From the NCBI RefSeq assembly GCF_012927305.1, contig NZ_JABBGH010000004.1:1-64000 (forward strand): DNA of 64,000 bases. The letters run 5' to 3'. Made by a program: the position numbers and the translations under genes. This DNA is from Hymenobacter polaris. GTDB lineage: Bacteria; Bacteroidota; Bacteroidia; Cytophagales; Hymenobacteraceae. Numbering within the stretch: the first letter of the stretch is position 1; each line of letters opens with the position of its first letter. The notes beneath the pieces are model-generated. The model worked only from the letters and a program-made list of their open reading frames with translations. It was not told where the DNA came from and ran no database searches. Positions 1-9,142 of the stretch are shown here, piece after piece.

Positions 1-28
1 CAATTAGGGACATATATGTCCCTAATTG
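1..28. promoter_or_regulatory. Perfect 28-bp palindrome, probable XRE operator
   Basis: Bases 1-28 read identically on both strands; the centre is GGGACATATATGTCCC. It lies about 33 bp before the GTG chosen as the start of the first XRE regulator. A related motif sits at a similar distance before the paralogous regulator (862-875). Autoregulation is inferred from this arrangement. The palindrome starts at the window edge, so it may extend further. Confidence 0.6.
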
Positions 29-60
29 CCCGCCCGGCCTTAGCTTTCCCAGCTTGCTTC

Positions 61-345
61 GTGAAAAATCCGGCCGGTCTTCAAGCCTTTGCCCACCGGT
101 TCCACCTATTGCGTAAGGCCCGGGGTTATTCCCAGCAAAAGCTGGCGGACATCGCCAACGTTGAGCAGTCCATCAGCAAGCGCATGGAGCTGTGCCAGCT
201 CGCCCCGACCCTCGACTTACTCATCTCCCTGAGTCGGGCTCTGGCCCTGGAGGTCCATGACCTGGTCGACGACCCGGCCATCACCAACTCCGACCCAGAG
301 GTGCCGGTTAAGAAGAGCGCGGCCCCCCCTACCTTAACAAACTGA
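61..345 (+). CDS. XRE-family helix-turn-helix regulator
   Basis: A small cytoplasmic DNA-binding protein of about 94 residues with one Cro/C1-type helix-turn-helix in its first 70 residues (LRKARGYSQQKLADIANVEQ, then RMELCQLAPTLDLLISLSRA). I chose GTG at 61 instead of ATG at 16. The ATG lies inside the palindrome at 1-28, and from GTG the protein begins MKNPAGLQAF, which lines up with MKKPASIQAF of the XRE protein at 599-826. The two are clear paralogues. The C-terminal tail (about residue 75 on) is not conserved and runs into a restriction-enzyme relic, so it may be altered by that junction. Its target is unknown; self-regulation through the upstream palindrome is likely. Confidence 0.75.
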   Translation: MKNPAGLQAFAHRFHLLRKARGYSQQKLADIANVEQSISKRMELCQLAPTLDLLISLSRALALEVHDLVDDPAITNSDPEVPVKKSAAPPTLTN

Positions 346-536
346 TTAAGGTGGCCCAGGAGTTGGAAAACCAAGACGCTTGCAGCAGCTGGTTGGAGCT
401 CACCGAAGTGAAACCAGCTTTTGAGGATGAGCTTAGGGTTAGCAACAGCGCCGTGGAAGGAATGGGCGACGAAAAGCTGCACGCCATCGCCTGCGAATTA
501 GTGGATAGGGTGCGTAAAAACACCAGCCTCGACTCG
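330..536 (+). pseudogene. Relic of type I restriction enzyme HsdR C-terminus
   Basis: A reading frame open from about 330 encodes YLNKLIKVAQELENQ and then SAVEGMGDEKLHAIACELVD followed by RVRKNTSLD. This matches the pattern of the C-terminal helical domain of HsdR subunits (the DUF3387 type: a LIELAKE-like helix, then LGDExLxxIARELVExVRxNxTIDW). The conserved Trp and the rest of the domain are missing after residue D at about 531-533, and the upstream ATPase and nuclease parts are absent. The frame overlaps the end of the XRE gene. I read it as a decayed fragment left by a lost restriction-modification locus. The assignment rests on family memory, not a search. Confidence 0.5.
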
Positions 537-598
537 CAGCAGCAGGTAACTATCCCGGCTACCGCTGCTGCGACAAGCGCGTATCGACTGTTGCTCAA

Positions 599-826
599 TC
601 AGGTAGTGGCCGCAAATGTTACTAGTTCCGCCAGCGAAATCTCCAGTCCCTCGGCCAGGCACACGAGTACGTCCAGCGTGGGGGCTGTTTGAGCCGTCTC
701 CATGCGGTAAATCGTCTTCTTGGTGATGTCCGCCGCGTCGGCCAGCGCCTGCTGGCTCCAGCCCCGCGCCTCGCGCAGCCGGCGTAGGTGCTGGCCGAAG
801 GCCTGAATGCTGGCCGGTTTCTTCAT
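599..826 (-). CDS. XRE-family helix-turn-helix regulator (paralogue)
   Basis: A 75-residue Cro/C1-type regulator: LRRLREARGWSQQALADAAD, then YRMETAQTAPTLDVLVCLAE. Nearly the whole protein is the helix-turn-helix domain. The start at 826 (MKKPASIQAF) is preferred over 856 because it matches the N-terminus of the paralogue at 61-345. It is read leftwards, so the two paralogues converge on the HsdR relic between them. A GGACATATAT operator-like motif lies about 36 bp before its start codon. It may repress itself, the neighbour, or both. Confidence 0.8.
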   Translation of the reverse strand: MKKPASIQAFGQHLRRLREARGWSQQALADAADITKKTIYRMETAQTAPTLDVLVCLAEGLEISLAELVTFAATT

Positions 827-861
827 TGGTGCAAGCTGCGGCCGGCCGGCGAGCATCTTGT

Positions 862-875
862 GGACATATATTTCC
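862..875. promoter_or_regulatory. XRE operator-like half site
   Basis: GGACATATATTTCC shares its left ten bases with the core of the palindrome at 1-28 and is positioned similarly, about 36 bp before the start of the second XRE gene. One arm is imperfect. A regulatory role is inferred. Confidence 0.45.
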
Positions 876-948
876 CCCTTTCGCGAAAAAAGGCGTAAGT
901 TTGCGCGCCTACTCCTCCTTAGTCCGGCAGCACGTCGCTCCCCCGTTC

Positions 949-1506
949 ATGACTCCTCCGCCCGACCCGACTCCCGTTTGCATCCCCTATGCCCAGGCGA
1001 CGCCGCACCAGCTTTCCCTCGCCCTGACCTACGCCATGGTGGCCCTGCCCGAGTCTTTTCCTACTCTCAGCTTAGCCGATTGGACCAATAGTCTGCTCGG
1101 ATTGAAACCCGATGTGTGGGTGAGCGGGGATGCCGTCTCGCTCGACGATCAGGCCATCCAACACCTGACTCAGCGACTGGCGGCCGCCGAAGAGCTGCCC
1201 GAGTTGGACCCAGCCAGCCCCCTGGACCGGGGCGACTACCTGTCCAAGCGTCTCTACAACTATCAGGACGAGGCGCTGGAGGCCTTGCCGGATATCGCCG
1301 CGAATCCGTTAATATACAGCAGCCGCGTCTTTAACATAGTGGTGACCCTGGCGCTGGGCAACTCCGTGGCCGATGCGGTCTTTCACGCTACGCACCAAGG
1401 GCCGCAGAGCCGCCCCAGGACCGAGGACCCGACGCTGGCCCGCGCGACGGTGCATGAGCAGGTGCGCGCGCTGCGTTGCGCCCGGGGGGAAGTTGGCTAT
1501 CAGTAA
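949..1506 (+). CDS. Hypothetical protein, 185 aa
   Basis: I do not recognise a family. The frame is open from 826, but the ATG at 949 (MTPPPDPTPVCIPYAQATPH) is the better start, because the first 41 codons of the longer version overlap the promoter and operator of the divergent XRE gene. The product is acidic and soluble-looking, with no signal peptide or membrane segment. Helical stretches include the region with DDQAIQHLTQRLAAAEELPE. Codon use is ordinary for the replicon. Confidence 0.5.
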   Translation: MTPPPDPTPVCIPYAQATPHQLSLALTYAMVALPESFPTLSLADWTNSLLGLKPDVWVSGDAVSLDDQAIQHLTQRLAAAEELPELDPASPLDRGDYLSKRLYNYQDEALEALPDIAANPLIYSSRVFNIVVTLALGNSVADAVFHATHQGPQSRPRTEDPTLARATVHEQVRALRCARGEVGYQ

Positions 1507-1717
1507 ACCTTGGCTGGCCCGGCGAACGCAGCCAGTGGCTTACCCTCATTCATTAGGTGCCAGCTACGCCAGCTCTCCCACATTTGCATGCCTTAGTAAC
1601 TCCGTTTGCGCCGGCCAATATGACTGACTTTCTCTGCGCACCAGTCTAAAACGTTGCTCCTCGGCAGCTGAGTCAGGCTAGCGCGCCAGTTGAGCAGGTC
1701 AGTGAGTACTTCGACCA

Positions 1718-2104
1718 ATGGGTAGCCAACGAATGCAGCTCCTGCCCCCATTACCAGGTGAGTTGACGCGCACCTACGAGTATAAGAGGAGCGAAGGCTG
1801 GTTTGGCCAGCACCACCAGCAGGTTCGGTCGCAACTCTACTACTTGCTGAACGGCAAGCTCTGCCGCTTCATGGCCCTAGGTGACCCAACCGTGCTGCGG
1901 CTGGAAGCGACTTACCAGTTCGGGCCAGGCCAGGCTCAGGCTAAGTACCGTCTCTTATGGGAGGGCAGCCGGGCGCGGGCCGCCTACAGCGGGCAGGCCA
2001 GCGGCCTGGGGCTGGAAGGTCAATGCGATGTACTCAGCACAGCCCTCGAAGCCGAACAAGCGGCACAGGCTCAGGCTAAGCTCAAGGCCGAGAAGGCTCA
2101 ATAG
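1718..2104 (+). CDS. Hypothetical protein, 128 aa
   Basis: Not assigned to a family. The middle looks like a beta-rich globular domain (LTRTYEYKRSEGWFGQHHQQ to LLWEGSRARAAYSGQ), followed by an Ala/Gln/Lys/Glu-rich C-terminal helix that could form a coiled coil. No export signal. It stands alone, with about 200 bp and 280 bp of non-coding DNA on either side. Support is only the open frame and plausible amino-acid composition. Confidence 0.4.
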   Translation: MGSQRMQLLPPLPGELTRTYEYKRSEGWFGQHHQQVRSQLYYLLNGKLCRFMALGDPTVLRLEATYQFGPGQAQAKYRLLWEGSRARAAYSGQASGLGLEGQCDVLSTALEAEQAAQAQAKLKAEKAQ

Positions 2105-2381
2105 AGGCCGCAGCTAGCCGGGTTGCCGCCAGGTACTACTCGCGTCGGCCACCGCCTGACAACTCCGCTGCTTACACGTCACCCCAAGCTAACCGGGCCA
2201 GCTACTCAGCGCCTGGACCAGCGATGGTGCGTGAGTCCAAGCGTAGCCCGACAGCTACCTGTTTTCGTAGCGAAGCACCGCTAAAAGTGGAGCGCAGACT
2301 TTCTTTCCCGAGGTAGTGATAGCCAGGGCAACCCGCTACTCATCTTGAAACTGGATTGCTTCACAAGCAGGCAAGCGCGCA

Positions 2382-3533
2382 TTACATTCCGTACTCGCTA
2401 TCCTGCTCCTTTTCGGCCTCGCTGCGCACGTCCTGGGCTTTGCTTTTAGGGGCCATTGCCCGCGACATTTTGTGTATAGCTTGCTCCATCGTGCTCATGG
2501 TAATTGTGGATGCGTCGTGCTTCTTTTCTTCCTTGGGATAGGTCGGAGTTGGAAAGAAATTATCATCCATCGTCATATGCAGACTGCCAGCCTCACTTAC
2601 CCTTCCAGTGGTTAAATATTCGTAAGGATTTATGGTAGCGATTCCCTTCTCCGCATTGCGCTCGATTCTACCGAGACTTGCGTAAAAAACGTTGTCGTAT
2701 TTTCTTTCCTTGGCTGCTTCTTTGACTCGCTCCGGGTCGAGGTGCTGGGCTGGATTGAGCTTGGAATTTGAGCGCGCTACTTGTGTATCGAGGCGGGCAT
2801 CTTTGGCCGCAATCTGCACTTCGGTCAACACTTTTTTCTCGCGCTTGTTAGCCGCCGCTTTGGTTGTTATCTCCTCGGCTTTTTCCGCAATGAGTTGCTT
2901 GCGGGTGGGCGCGGGTCGGGTAACGTCGTGGGCACTCACGCGCCCGAACTGAATCTCCATCTGGGCCACGGCCTTGGCCTGGAACTGCACCCGGTTGAAA
3001 CGGTCCGGCGTGCTCAGCGGGTTGAGCGTAATCTTCTGCTCGGAATCGCGGGCCGATACGATAACGTGAATGTGGGTCTGGGGTCCTTCCTTGCTTTCGC
3101 TTTGCTTACCGCCGTCGGTCCCGCGGTTCTTCCGGTCGTTGTGAATGATGGCGGCCCAGACCAAGTTCGACTTACCCAGCTCGCGCCCGCTTTTGAGCGT
3201 GAAGTTTTTGGCGTAGTCTTCCATTACGTTTTGAGTGTACTTCTCCAGCGCCTTGGGATTGTCGCCAATCAGGCGCAGCTCATCCGGGCTTGGGCTCAGC
3301 ACCAGCGAGTGAAATTTGGCGTCGTCTTTTCCCAGGCCCTTAACGTTGGAATCAATCATAGCCATCACTTCCTCGCGCGTCTTTTCCCCGCTGCCGGGTG
3401 CGCCAAAAAACTTCGCTTCCTCGCCCTGCTCTTTCGCTTCTTTGGCCAGGTAATTCGTGGTCCGGGCGGAGCTGCCCTTATTGTCGTAGGCTTTTTTGCC
3501 GTTGGTTTTTGGGTTGATTATTTTGGCATACAT
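2382..3533 (-). CDS. Mobilisation relaxase-like protein (DUF5712/MobB type)
   Basis: A 383-residue protein of the type found in Bacteroidota mobilisation modules, expected to nick and carry the transferred plasmid strand. Residues 1-45 contain MYAKIINPKTNGKKAYDNKG and a TTNYLAKE segment. A histidine cluster follows: HND at about 131 and HIHVIVSARD with His at about 154 and 156, the arrangement expected of a metal-binding relaxase site. The C-terminal third is charged and probably coiled. I start at 3533 rather than 3695 because the extra 54 residues lack sense and the start then matches family N-termini. It lies 194 bp downstream of a BfmA/BtgA-like gene on the same strand, forming a two-gene mob operon. 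Confidence 0.75.
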   Translation of the reverse strand: MYAKIINPKTNGKKAYDNKGSSARTTNYLAKEAKEQGEEAKFFGAPGSGEKTREEVMAMIDSNVKGLGKDDAKFHSLVLSPSPDELRLIGDNPKALEKYTQNVMEDYAKNFTLKSGRELGKSNLVWAAIIHNDRKNRGTDGGKQSESKEGPQTHIHVIVSARDSEQKITLNPLSTPDRFNRVQFQAKAVAQMEIQFGRVSAHDVTRPAPTRKQLIAEKAEEITTKAAANKREKKVLTEVQIAAKDARLDTQVARSNSKLNPAQHLDPERVKEAAKERKYDNVFYASLGRIERNAEKGIATINPYEYLTTGRVSEAGSLHMTMDDNFFPTPTYPKEEKKHDASTITMSTMEQAIHKMSRAMAPKSKAQDVRSEAEKEQDSEYGM

Positions 3534-3727
3534 GGTGCAGCTGGAAGAGAATTTGAAGGGAAGGGCAGTCCGGTTACCCGCCGGATTGTAACCGAAAGCT
3601 GTGGCTGTTCTACTCGGGTTGCAGTGGAAGCTGTAAGCGAAGCTGGCCCCAGCCGGAAGAAAAGTTGCCCGGCTTCCGGGATGGAAACCGGGCATCCAAC
3701 CGGGTCATACAACCGGACTTTTTCGAC

Positions 3728-4468
3728 TCACGGCTTAGGTATGGCCGATGAATTGGTTGGGGGCGGAGTTGGCGTTTTCGCTGGGACTGGCGTGGCCCCG
3801 GGCTTAAAGTTGGGTTGGGGCGTAGCCAGCTTATGCTCCTTGATAAACTCGCGTAGGCGGCCGACGACTCGCTCCTCGCGTTCCTTATCTAACTTGGCGT
3901 TCTGCTCGTTCAAAAGCGTGGGCTCGTCAATCAGCTTTAGGTAGATGCGGGCGGCTAATAAGCGCGTGATAAATGCTTCCTGCTCCGTTCGAAAAAGATG
4001 CTCGAACAAGGGCTGAAAAACATCGGAGTCAATTGCTACGAGGTGGCGCAGTAAGTTGGACTCAATGGCCTCCAGGTAGGAGTAAGTAGTCAGCTGCTGC
4101 TGCTGCTCGAAAGCGTAAAGCGTCTTCTCAAAATTGCGAATCAGGGCGAACAGCCGATTGCCAATGTCGGCGTTATGAATCCGCACGTTGGCCACGCCGT
4201 CCGTGACGGCCACGCCCAGCAAAGCAAAGCCCTCTTTCATTTGCTGACTCAGGCCCGCCAGGCTCGTGTGGTCCTGCCTCGGGTCGAGCCCATTTTCCGT
4301 GAAGTAAGCAATCGCTGCGCTGGCATACTCCCCCTTCGTCATGTCCAGCTTTTCAGATTCGACCGCTAGCCGGCGGTGGACTACCACATCAATTCCGACC
4401 GTCGAAGTAGTGCCCTTTTTTGGGGCGGACTTCTTCGCTGGCCGTTTAGGCACATCAGGGCTACTCAT
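3728..4468 (-). CDS. BfmA/BtgA-family mobilisation accessory protein
   Basis: 246 residues. A basic N-terminus (residues 1-20) is followed by a compact segment, GIDVVVHRRLAVESEKLDMT then KGEYASAAIAYFTENGLDPR, typical of the ribbon-helix-helix-like part of Bacteroides BfmA/BtgA proteins that bind the transfer origin and help the relaxase. The middle is helical and the tail (from about 215) is Pro/Thr-rich and disordered. It is the first gene of the leftward mob pair, so its promoter and probably oriT lie just to the right, at 4469-4740. Confidence 0.75.
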   Translation of the reverse strand: MSSPDVPKRPAKKSAPKKGTTSTVGIDVVVHRRLAVESEKLDMTKGEYASAAIAYFTENGLDPRQDHTSLAGLSQQMKEGFALLGVAVTDGVANVRIHNADIGNRLFALIRNFEKTLYAFEQQQQLTTYSYLEAIESNLLRHLVAIDSDVFQPLFEHLFRTEQEAFITRLLAARIYLKLIDEPTLLNEQNAKLDKEREERVVGRLREFIKEHKLATPQPNFKPGATPVPAKTPTPPPTNSSAIPKP

Positions 4469-4740
4469 AGGGAAAATGGGCTAAATTCAAAAAATAACTA
4501 CTGACTACTAATATTTTATCTACATTTTAGAAACAATTAGCTAAGTAGCGTATCTAAAACGCCAGAAATGGCTGGGCTAAAACTATCTATTTCTAAAAAT
4601 AACTATTGTAAATCAAGTAATTAGGGTACTAATTCTAAGACAAACTCTGTTTATCACTGATAATCAATACGGTAGTATTGATTGAAGGTGCTCCTCTAGC
4701 TAACTATTGTTATGGGTCGTTGAATTGGCACCCTATGTCG
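4469..4740. other. AT-rich intergenic region, candidate oriT and mob promoter
   Basis: About 270 bp of clearly AT-rich DNA between the mob operon and the pyrimidine tract. Transfer origins usually sit directly upstream of the mobilisation genes, so this is the likeliest oriT location. I could not identify a nick site or convincing inverted repeat by eye. Confidence 0.35.
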
Positions 4741-7170
4741 TCCACAAGCTACAACTAGTCTAACTTATTTCTACCACTGCCTGCTGTAAACTATCCCGCC
4801 ACCACTAGCCACAGTTAGCCTCTCTCTGCCACTATCTCGCCCCTCAACATCCTAACAGATTACTGCCCACCTACTGCTCTCCTGTGGCCCAAAATCCAAG
4901 CTATCCTACCCCACCAGTTTTACCCACCTACCGCCTCTAGTCAACGACTAGCCTTTAGAATTTTCCTTTTCGATTTCTGCCGGCTACCACTTCTCTATTG
5001 ACCTACCCCGACTAACCAACCTATCTCCAGATATTTTTCTACTCAGCCCACTCAACTTCTCTTGCTTCTGAGTCACAAAATCTTCGAGCAGATTCCTCAC
5101 TTGTTCTCACCTAACCCTTCATCCTTTCCTGAGACTCCCGGCACCCAGTTAATCGGAATCGCTGATCCTACCTCTAGTAAATCTGCTCATCAACCCCCAC
5201 CGATTTTGTTTCTATAGCCTCTCCTTTCCCAGCCATCCACCCCCAAACTCTACCCCTTCCGCGGCCATCTTTCCCGCTAGCCTACTCTTTCTACTGCCGC
5301 TTCATTTCTCATCGCTTCCTACTGATTCGCCTTCACGCTCACCTACCGCTTTTACGCCTCCTCGCCACACTTTTTTGTCTTTTAGAAGCTTCTTTTTACT
5401 GGTACTTCACCCGCTAAATCCTTCCTGCGCCTCCTGCTTTTCCCTTGGCTACACGAGCACTTCCTTCCTTGATCACCTCCCTTTACTCCTCCCGCTTGAG
5501 TGACTTCCTCTCTAAAGAACCACTTCTTTCTCCTGCCTTTTCTTGCTACTCCCCGCCCCTGTTCTCCTTAGTCTGTCCTCCAGCTACTGTCACCACCCAG
5601 TTGCTTTTCACCCCACCGACTGCTCGTTTACCGCCTGCCTTTTTTCCCAAACCGGCTACTCTTCACCCCACCCATCCGGCTCTTTCTTACTCATCTTTTG
5701 CGCATCCCTCCGCCTTCCACTCTTGCTATTAACTCCAACTTTTACGCTGGCCTACTTCCGTTCCCCTGCCTACCTATTCCACGCTAAAACTTCGGATTTC
5801 CTCCTACCTAACTCCTCTATCGCCTTCCTGTTTTCCCGCCTACAACCCGCCCCTGCTCTTGACTATTTTCTTCTTCTCACTCCTAAACACCCCGCTTCCT
5901 TTTACTAATTTCTGCTACTCTCCGCACCAATTTTTACAACCTGGTCCCTGCTCCTTTTACTCGCATATACCCCCTCTGGCAATCCAACCTAGTCTCAACC
6001 CTTCTCCAGTCTACTCCTATGTTTTCCAGTCAGACTCTTCCCAATACCAGCCTATGTTACCCCATCAGTCCTTCCACCTACCTCTGCTCTGCCAGCCAGT
6101 TTCCCCTGACCTACTCACGTAAAATCTGTCTTTCCCTGCGCTGAATTTCTGGCCTTGTCCATTCCTTTTCACCCCTGCCCACCCCCAAAAATCAACTCCT
6201 AGCCTTATCATTTTCAAGCATCGCCTCCCGCTCTTTTTTGGCCGATTACCATTGAAAATCTGCGTTAGCTGCTTTCATCTTTTACTTAAAACTCCTCCCT
6301 TTTCTTTCCGCCCTTTTACCCCGGCTGCTTCAAATTTCCTCCCTTATTGCCCGACTTCTTCCGCCGCTTTACTCGTCAATTTTCCTGCTACTTCCTTCCC
6401 ATTTTTTCCTTATCCACCGGTTGCTTTTTCCTTCCGCTACTCACCTGTTGCTACCTGCCAATCTCTGCTTGACCTTGTCCTTTTTCTACATTAGCTTCCC
6501 CTAAGAACCTCGCTTTCTTTAGCCGAATCCTCCCAGTTCCCAGCATCTTTCTCTCGGATTTAACCCGGCCTTTTCGCTCGTTCTTCTCCTGCAAAACCGT
6601 TTCCTGCTCCCCTCGCTTTCCACGAACTCCTTCCGCCATTTCTTACTCGGACTCCCCTGTTTTTTTTGTCGACTACTTTCAGAATCTAGCGACCTCTCCT
6701 TCAGTTTTTCTCTTTCCTGCCCGAACTTTTCGCTGCTTTCTTTTCGCTTTCTTCCCTGTTCTGCCCGCGCTCTTTTTCCCCGCCTCGCTTCTTCAATCTA
6801 TTGAGAAAACTTGCCTACTCCTTTGCCTATTGCTTCCGAGCCGCTCCTCAGTTCAGCCGCTACCCTCCCACCTATCGAGCTCAAAAATTCTACCACCTGT
6901 TCCCATTTTTCCTGGTAACCCCTGCGCTTTTCGGCTGCTCAACCATCCCGTTTCTTACTCACCCGCCCGCCCAACTTCGCTTTCTATTCGCGTCTTCTCT
7001 GCTTCTCCTCTACCATCCCCCCCGACTTTTTACTGCTACTTCGACTCTAGCTCTGCTCACGCTACAGCTGCTCTTATCCGCTTCTATTTTACCCGACTAC
7101 CAACTGTTGGCTTGCCCCGCTTCGTACCGCACCAGGGCCGCGGCTACCTCGTTCATCCCATTTCTGTTTT
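4741..7170 (+). other. 2.4-kb gene-free pyrimidine-rich tract
   Basis: The + strand is dominated by C and T and depleted of G. Five 60-base rows counted by hand gave 3 to 8 G each and 72-83 % pyrimidine. The bias begins near 4741 and stops where the helicase gene begins (about 7175). Open frames inside it translate to Ser/Pro/Leu/Phe-rich low-complexity strings in overlapping frames and look spurious; the purine strand has no convincing gene either. No tandem repeat unit stands out. Its role is unknown. Confidence 0.7.
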
Positions 7171-7174
7171 TCGG

Positions 7175-8377
7175 ATGTCTTCTTCAGAATCTACGCGTAG
7201 CGCTACTGCCCGCAAGCAAGCCCTTCAGGACCAGGTGCTGGCCATCATTCAAGGCCGACGCCTAGCTGGCATCGCCCTGACCATGGGCCTGGGTAAGACC
7301 CTTATCGGCCTGCGCGACATGGACCGCCTGCTCACCGCTGGTCAGCTCCCCGCCCAGGCGACCGGTAAGCCCTTTCTGGTGGCGGCGCCCACCCAGGCCA
7401 TTCTGGACTCCTGGCCTCAGGAGGCACAGAAGTTTGGGCTGGCGCACCTGCTCGACCACATCGCGTTCACCACCTACCGATCACTGGGCAAAGTCCTGGC
7501 GACCGGCACTTACCAGAAGCTCTACCTCGACGAGTGCCACGCCCTGAAGGACTCGCACGGGCCGGGCCTGAAAGCCCACGCGGCCCGGAAGCGTAGCATC
7601 CTGGGCCTGACGGGCACGCCGCCCGCCCAGCCTAATTCTGAGAAAGGCCGGCTGGTGGCCACCTTCTGCCCCATCGTGGTGGACTACACCACCGACGAGG
7701 CCGTGCTCGCCGGCCTGCTCAACGACTACCGCCTAGTCGTGCACCGCCTGCCGCTGCGCACTGCGCGCGACTACGTGCTCACCACCAAGTCGGGCAGCCA
7801 GTTCACCACCAGTGAGCGCGAGAACTATGCCTACTGGAGCAAGCGCCTGGCCAATGCCGCTCAGGACCAGCTGCCGGTCGAGACGCTGCGCATCCTGCGC
7901 ATGCAGGCCTTGATGAACTACCCCGGCAAGGGCCACTACATGCGCTACCTGGCCAGCCAGCAGGTGGAGAAGGTACTGCTCTTCACCTGCAATCAGCAGC
8001 AGGCTGAAGCGCAGGCGGACCACACCTACCATTCCAAGAACAAGCACAGCCAGGCTAACCTGGACCTCTTCAACGCGGGCGACATCCCGCGCCTGGCCTG
8101 CGTGGCCCAACTCTCGGAGGGCATCAGCATCCCCAACCTGCGGGTGGGCATTATCTGGCATGCCTTCGGCAACGAGCGCAAGGCCGCCCAGCGCATCGGC
8201 CGGCTGCTACGCCTCAACCCCGACCAGACGGCCACCGTGCACCTGCTCCTCTACCAGGACACGGTTGATGAGCAGTGGGTCGCCCAGGCTCTGGAAGCCT
8301 TCGACCCCACCAAAATCAGCTACGTCGACGCGGCGAGCGAAGACTGGGAGCCAGCTAGTGGGCCCAAAGCCAGCTAA
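7175..8377 (+). CDS. SF2 DEAD/SNF2-like helicase
   Basis: A compact 400-residue superfamily 2 NTPase. Visible motifs: Walker A MGLGKT (about 37-42), motif Ia-like LVAAPTQAILDSWPQEAQKF (68-87), Walker B box LDECH (118-122), motif III TGTPP (146-150), and motif VI QRIGRLLR (339-346). Near the C-terminus a second RecA-like domain is complete (VLLFTCNQQQAEAQ, then LSEGISIPNLRVGIIWH). It resembles the small helicases of phages and plasmids that move along or remodel DNA. The frame is open from 6830, but those 115 codons are part of the pyrimidine tract and have its composition, so ATG 7175 (MSSSESTRSA) is chosen. It may act on the adjacent tract or in replication or transfer; that is inference. 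Confidence 0.8.
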   Translation: MSSSESTRSATARKQALQDQVLAIIQGRRLAGIALTMGLGKTLIGLRDMDRLLTAGQLPAQATGKPFLVAAPTQAILDSWPQEAQKFGLAHLLDHIAFTTYRSLGKVLATGTYQKLYLDECHALKDSHGPGLKAHAARKRSILGLTGTPPAQPNSEKGRLVATFCPIVVDYTTDEAVLAGLLNDYRLVVHRLPLRTARDYVLTTKSGSQFTTSERENYAYWSKRLANAAQDQLPVETLRILRMQALMNYPGKGHYMRYLASQQVEKVLLFTCNQQQAEAQADHTYHSKNKHSQANLDLFNAGDIPRLACVAQLSEGISIPNLRVGIIWHAFGNERKAAQRIGRLLRLNPDQTATVHLLLYQDTVDEQWVAQALEAFDPTKISYVDAASEDWEPASGPKAS

Positions 8378-8443
8378 CTAGTACGCATTCAAGCGGACAC
8401 CTCGGCTGAAGCAGGAACTGCACGTAGCCAGACGGTCCCTTCT

Positions 8444-8644
8444 TTACTGTGAGTTGATTAACGGGTGGCGGTTGTAGCGCGTGAGGTAGCGGTCGAGTTC
8501 CGATTGTCGAAAGCCCCACTCCTTCTCCTTCAGGTGCACACCACTCAGGCGGCCTTGCCGCCGGGCTTTACGAACTCCTTCCGGGGTCAACCGCAAATAG
8601 TGCGCGGCTTCGCGCACGTTGAGCAGGCGGTCAGGTAACTGCAT
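8444..8644 (-). CDS. Small MerR/excisionase-type helix-turn-helix protein
   Basis: 66 residues forming a single winged helix-turn-helix: LLNVREAAHYLRLTPEGVRK then ARRQGRLSGVHLKEKEWGFR. The layout (LxVxEAAxxLxxTxxxVRxxxxxGxLxxxxxxxxWxF) is that of the HTH_17/excisionase group. Such proteins act as plasmid or phage regulators or as excision factors; no integrase lies nearby, so regulation is more likely. It is convergent with the helicase gene, with 66 bp between the stop codons. Confidence 0.75.
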   Translation of the reverse strand: MQLPDRLLNVREAAHYLRLTPEGVRKARRQGRLSGVHLKEKEWGFRQSELDRYLTRYNRHPLINSQ

Positions 8645-9142
8645 GACGCTACTTTCCAGGTAGATTAGACGCAGTACTACGAAATACGAGAAGACTGGTG
8701 ACCTCGGTTAAAAATCCGGTACAGAAATTAACTGAGTCGCTACTAAGCGTAGGAGAGCGGCAAAAGCACTTACGGCATCGCTACTACCTCGCTCCGTTTC
8801 GCAGCCACGGCCGCCTGCGCCAAGCACAGGTGGCCGTGGCTGCCCCTACGCTCACCAATTGTGTGCTGGCTGGTGGTCCCCAGCACGTGAGGCACCTTTC
8901 GCCTTGCACTGGGTCGAACTGATGAATTGCGCATGTCGTGGCAGGTTACCGGCTGGCAAGCTTAGGAACTGGCCCAGGACCGGCTCCCTGCCGCAGGCAC
9001 AGTAGTACATGTCCTCAAGCGTCTCGCAGCCTGTCCAGCACCAGCTAAAGCAAGGTCGCCTAAGCCGGGCAGGCGGCGGCCTGCCACCCGGCTTCTTGCT
9101 CCATTACTTAAGTCCACCAGCTAACCCTATGAGACAATGGCG
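8645..9142. other. Non-coding stretch
   Basis: About 500 bp in which I see no supported gene. A 74-codon frame at 8698-8922 has no recognisable features. Base composition is ordinary. Confidence 0.4.

Noticed and set aside
2781-3944. 387-codon open frame antisense to the relaxase
   Set aside because: Spans two opposite-strand mob genes and their gap; no family features.
5445-6494. Several + strand open frames of 80-121 codons in the pyrimidine tract
   Set aside because: Their translations are Ser/Pro/Leu/Phe low-complexity strings, they overlap each other in different frames, and they simply reflect C/T-rich DNA.
6830-7174. N-terminal extension of the helicase gene
   Set aside because: The 115 codons have the tract's composition and no domain; helicase homology begins right after ATG 7175.
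8698-8922. 74-codon + strand frame
   Set aside because: No family or composition support.
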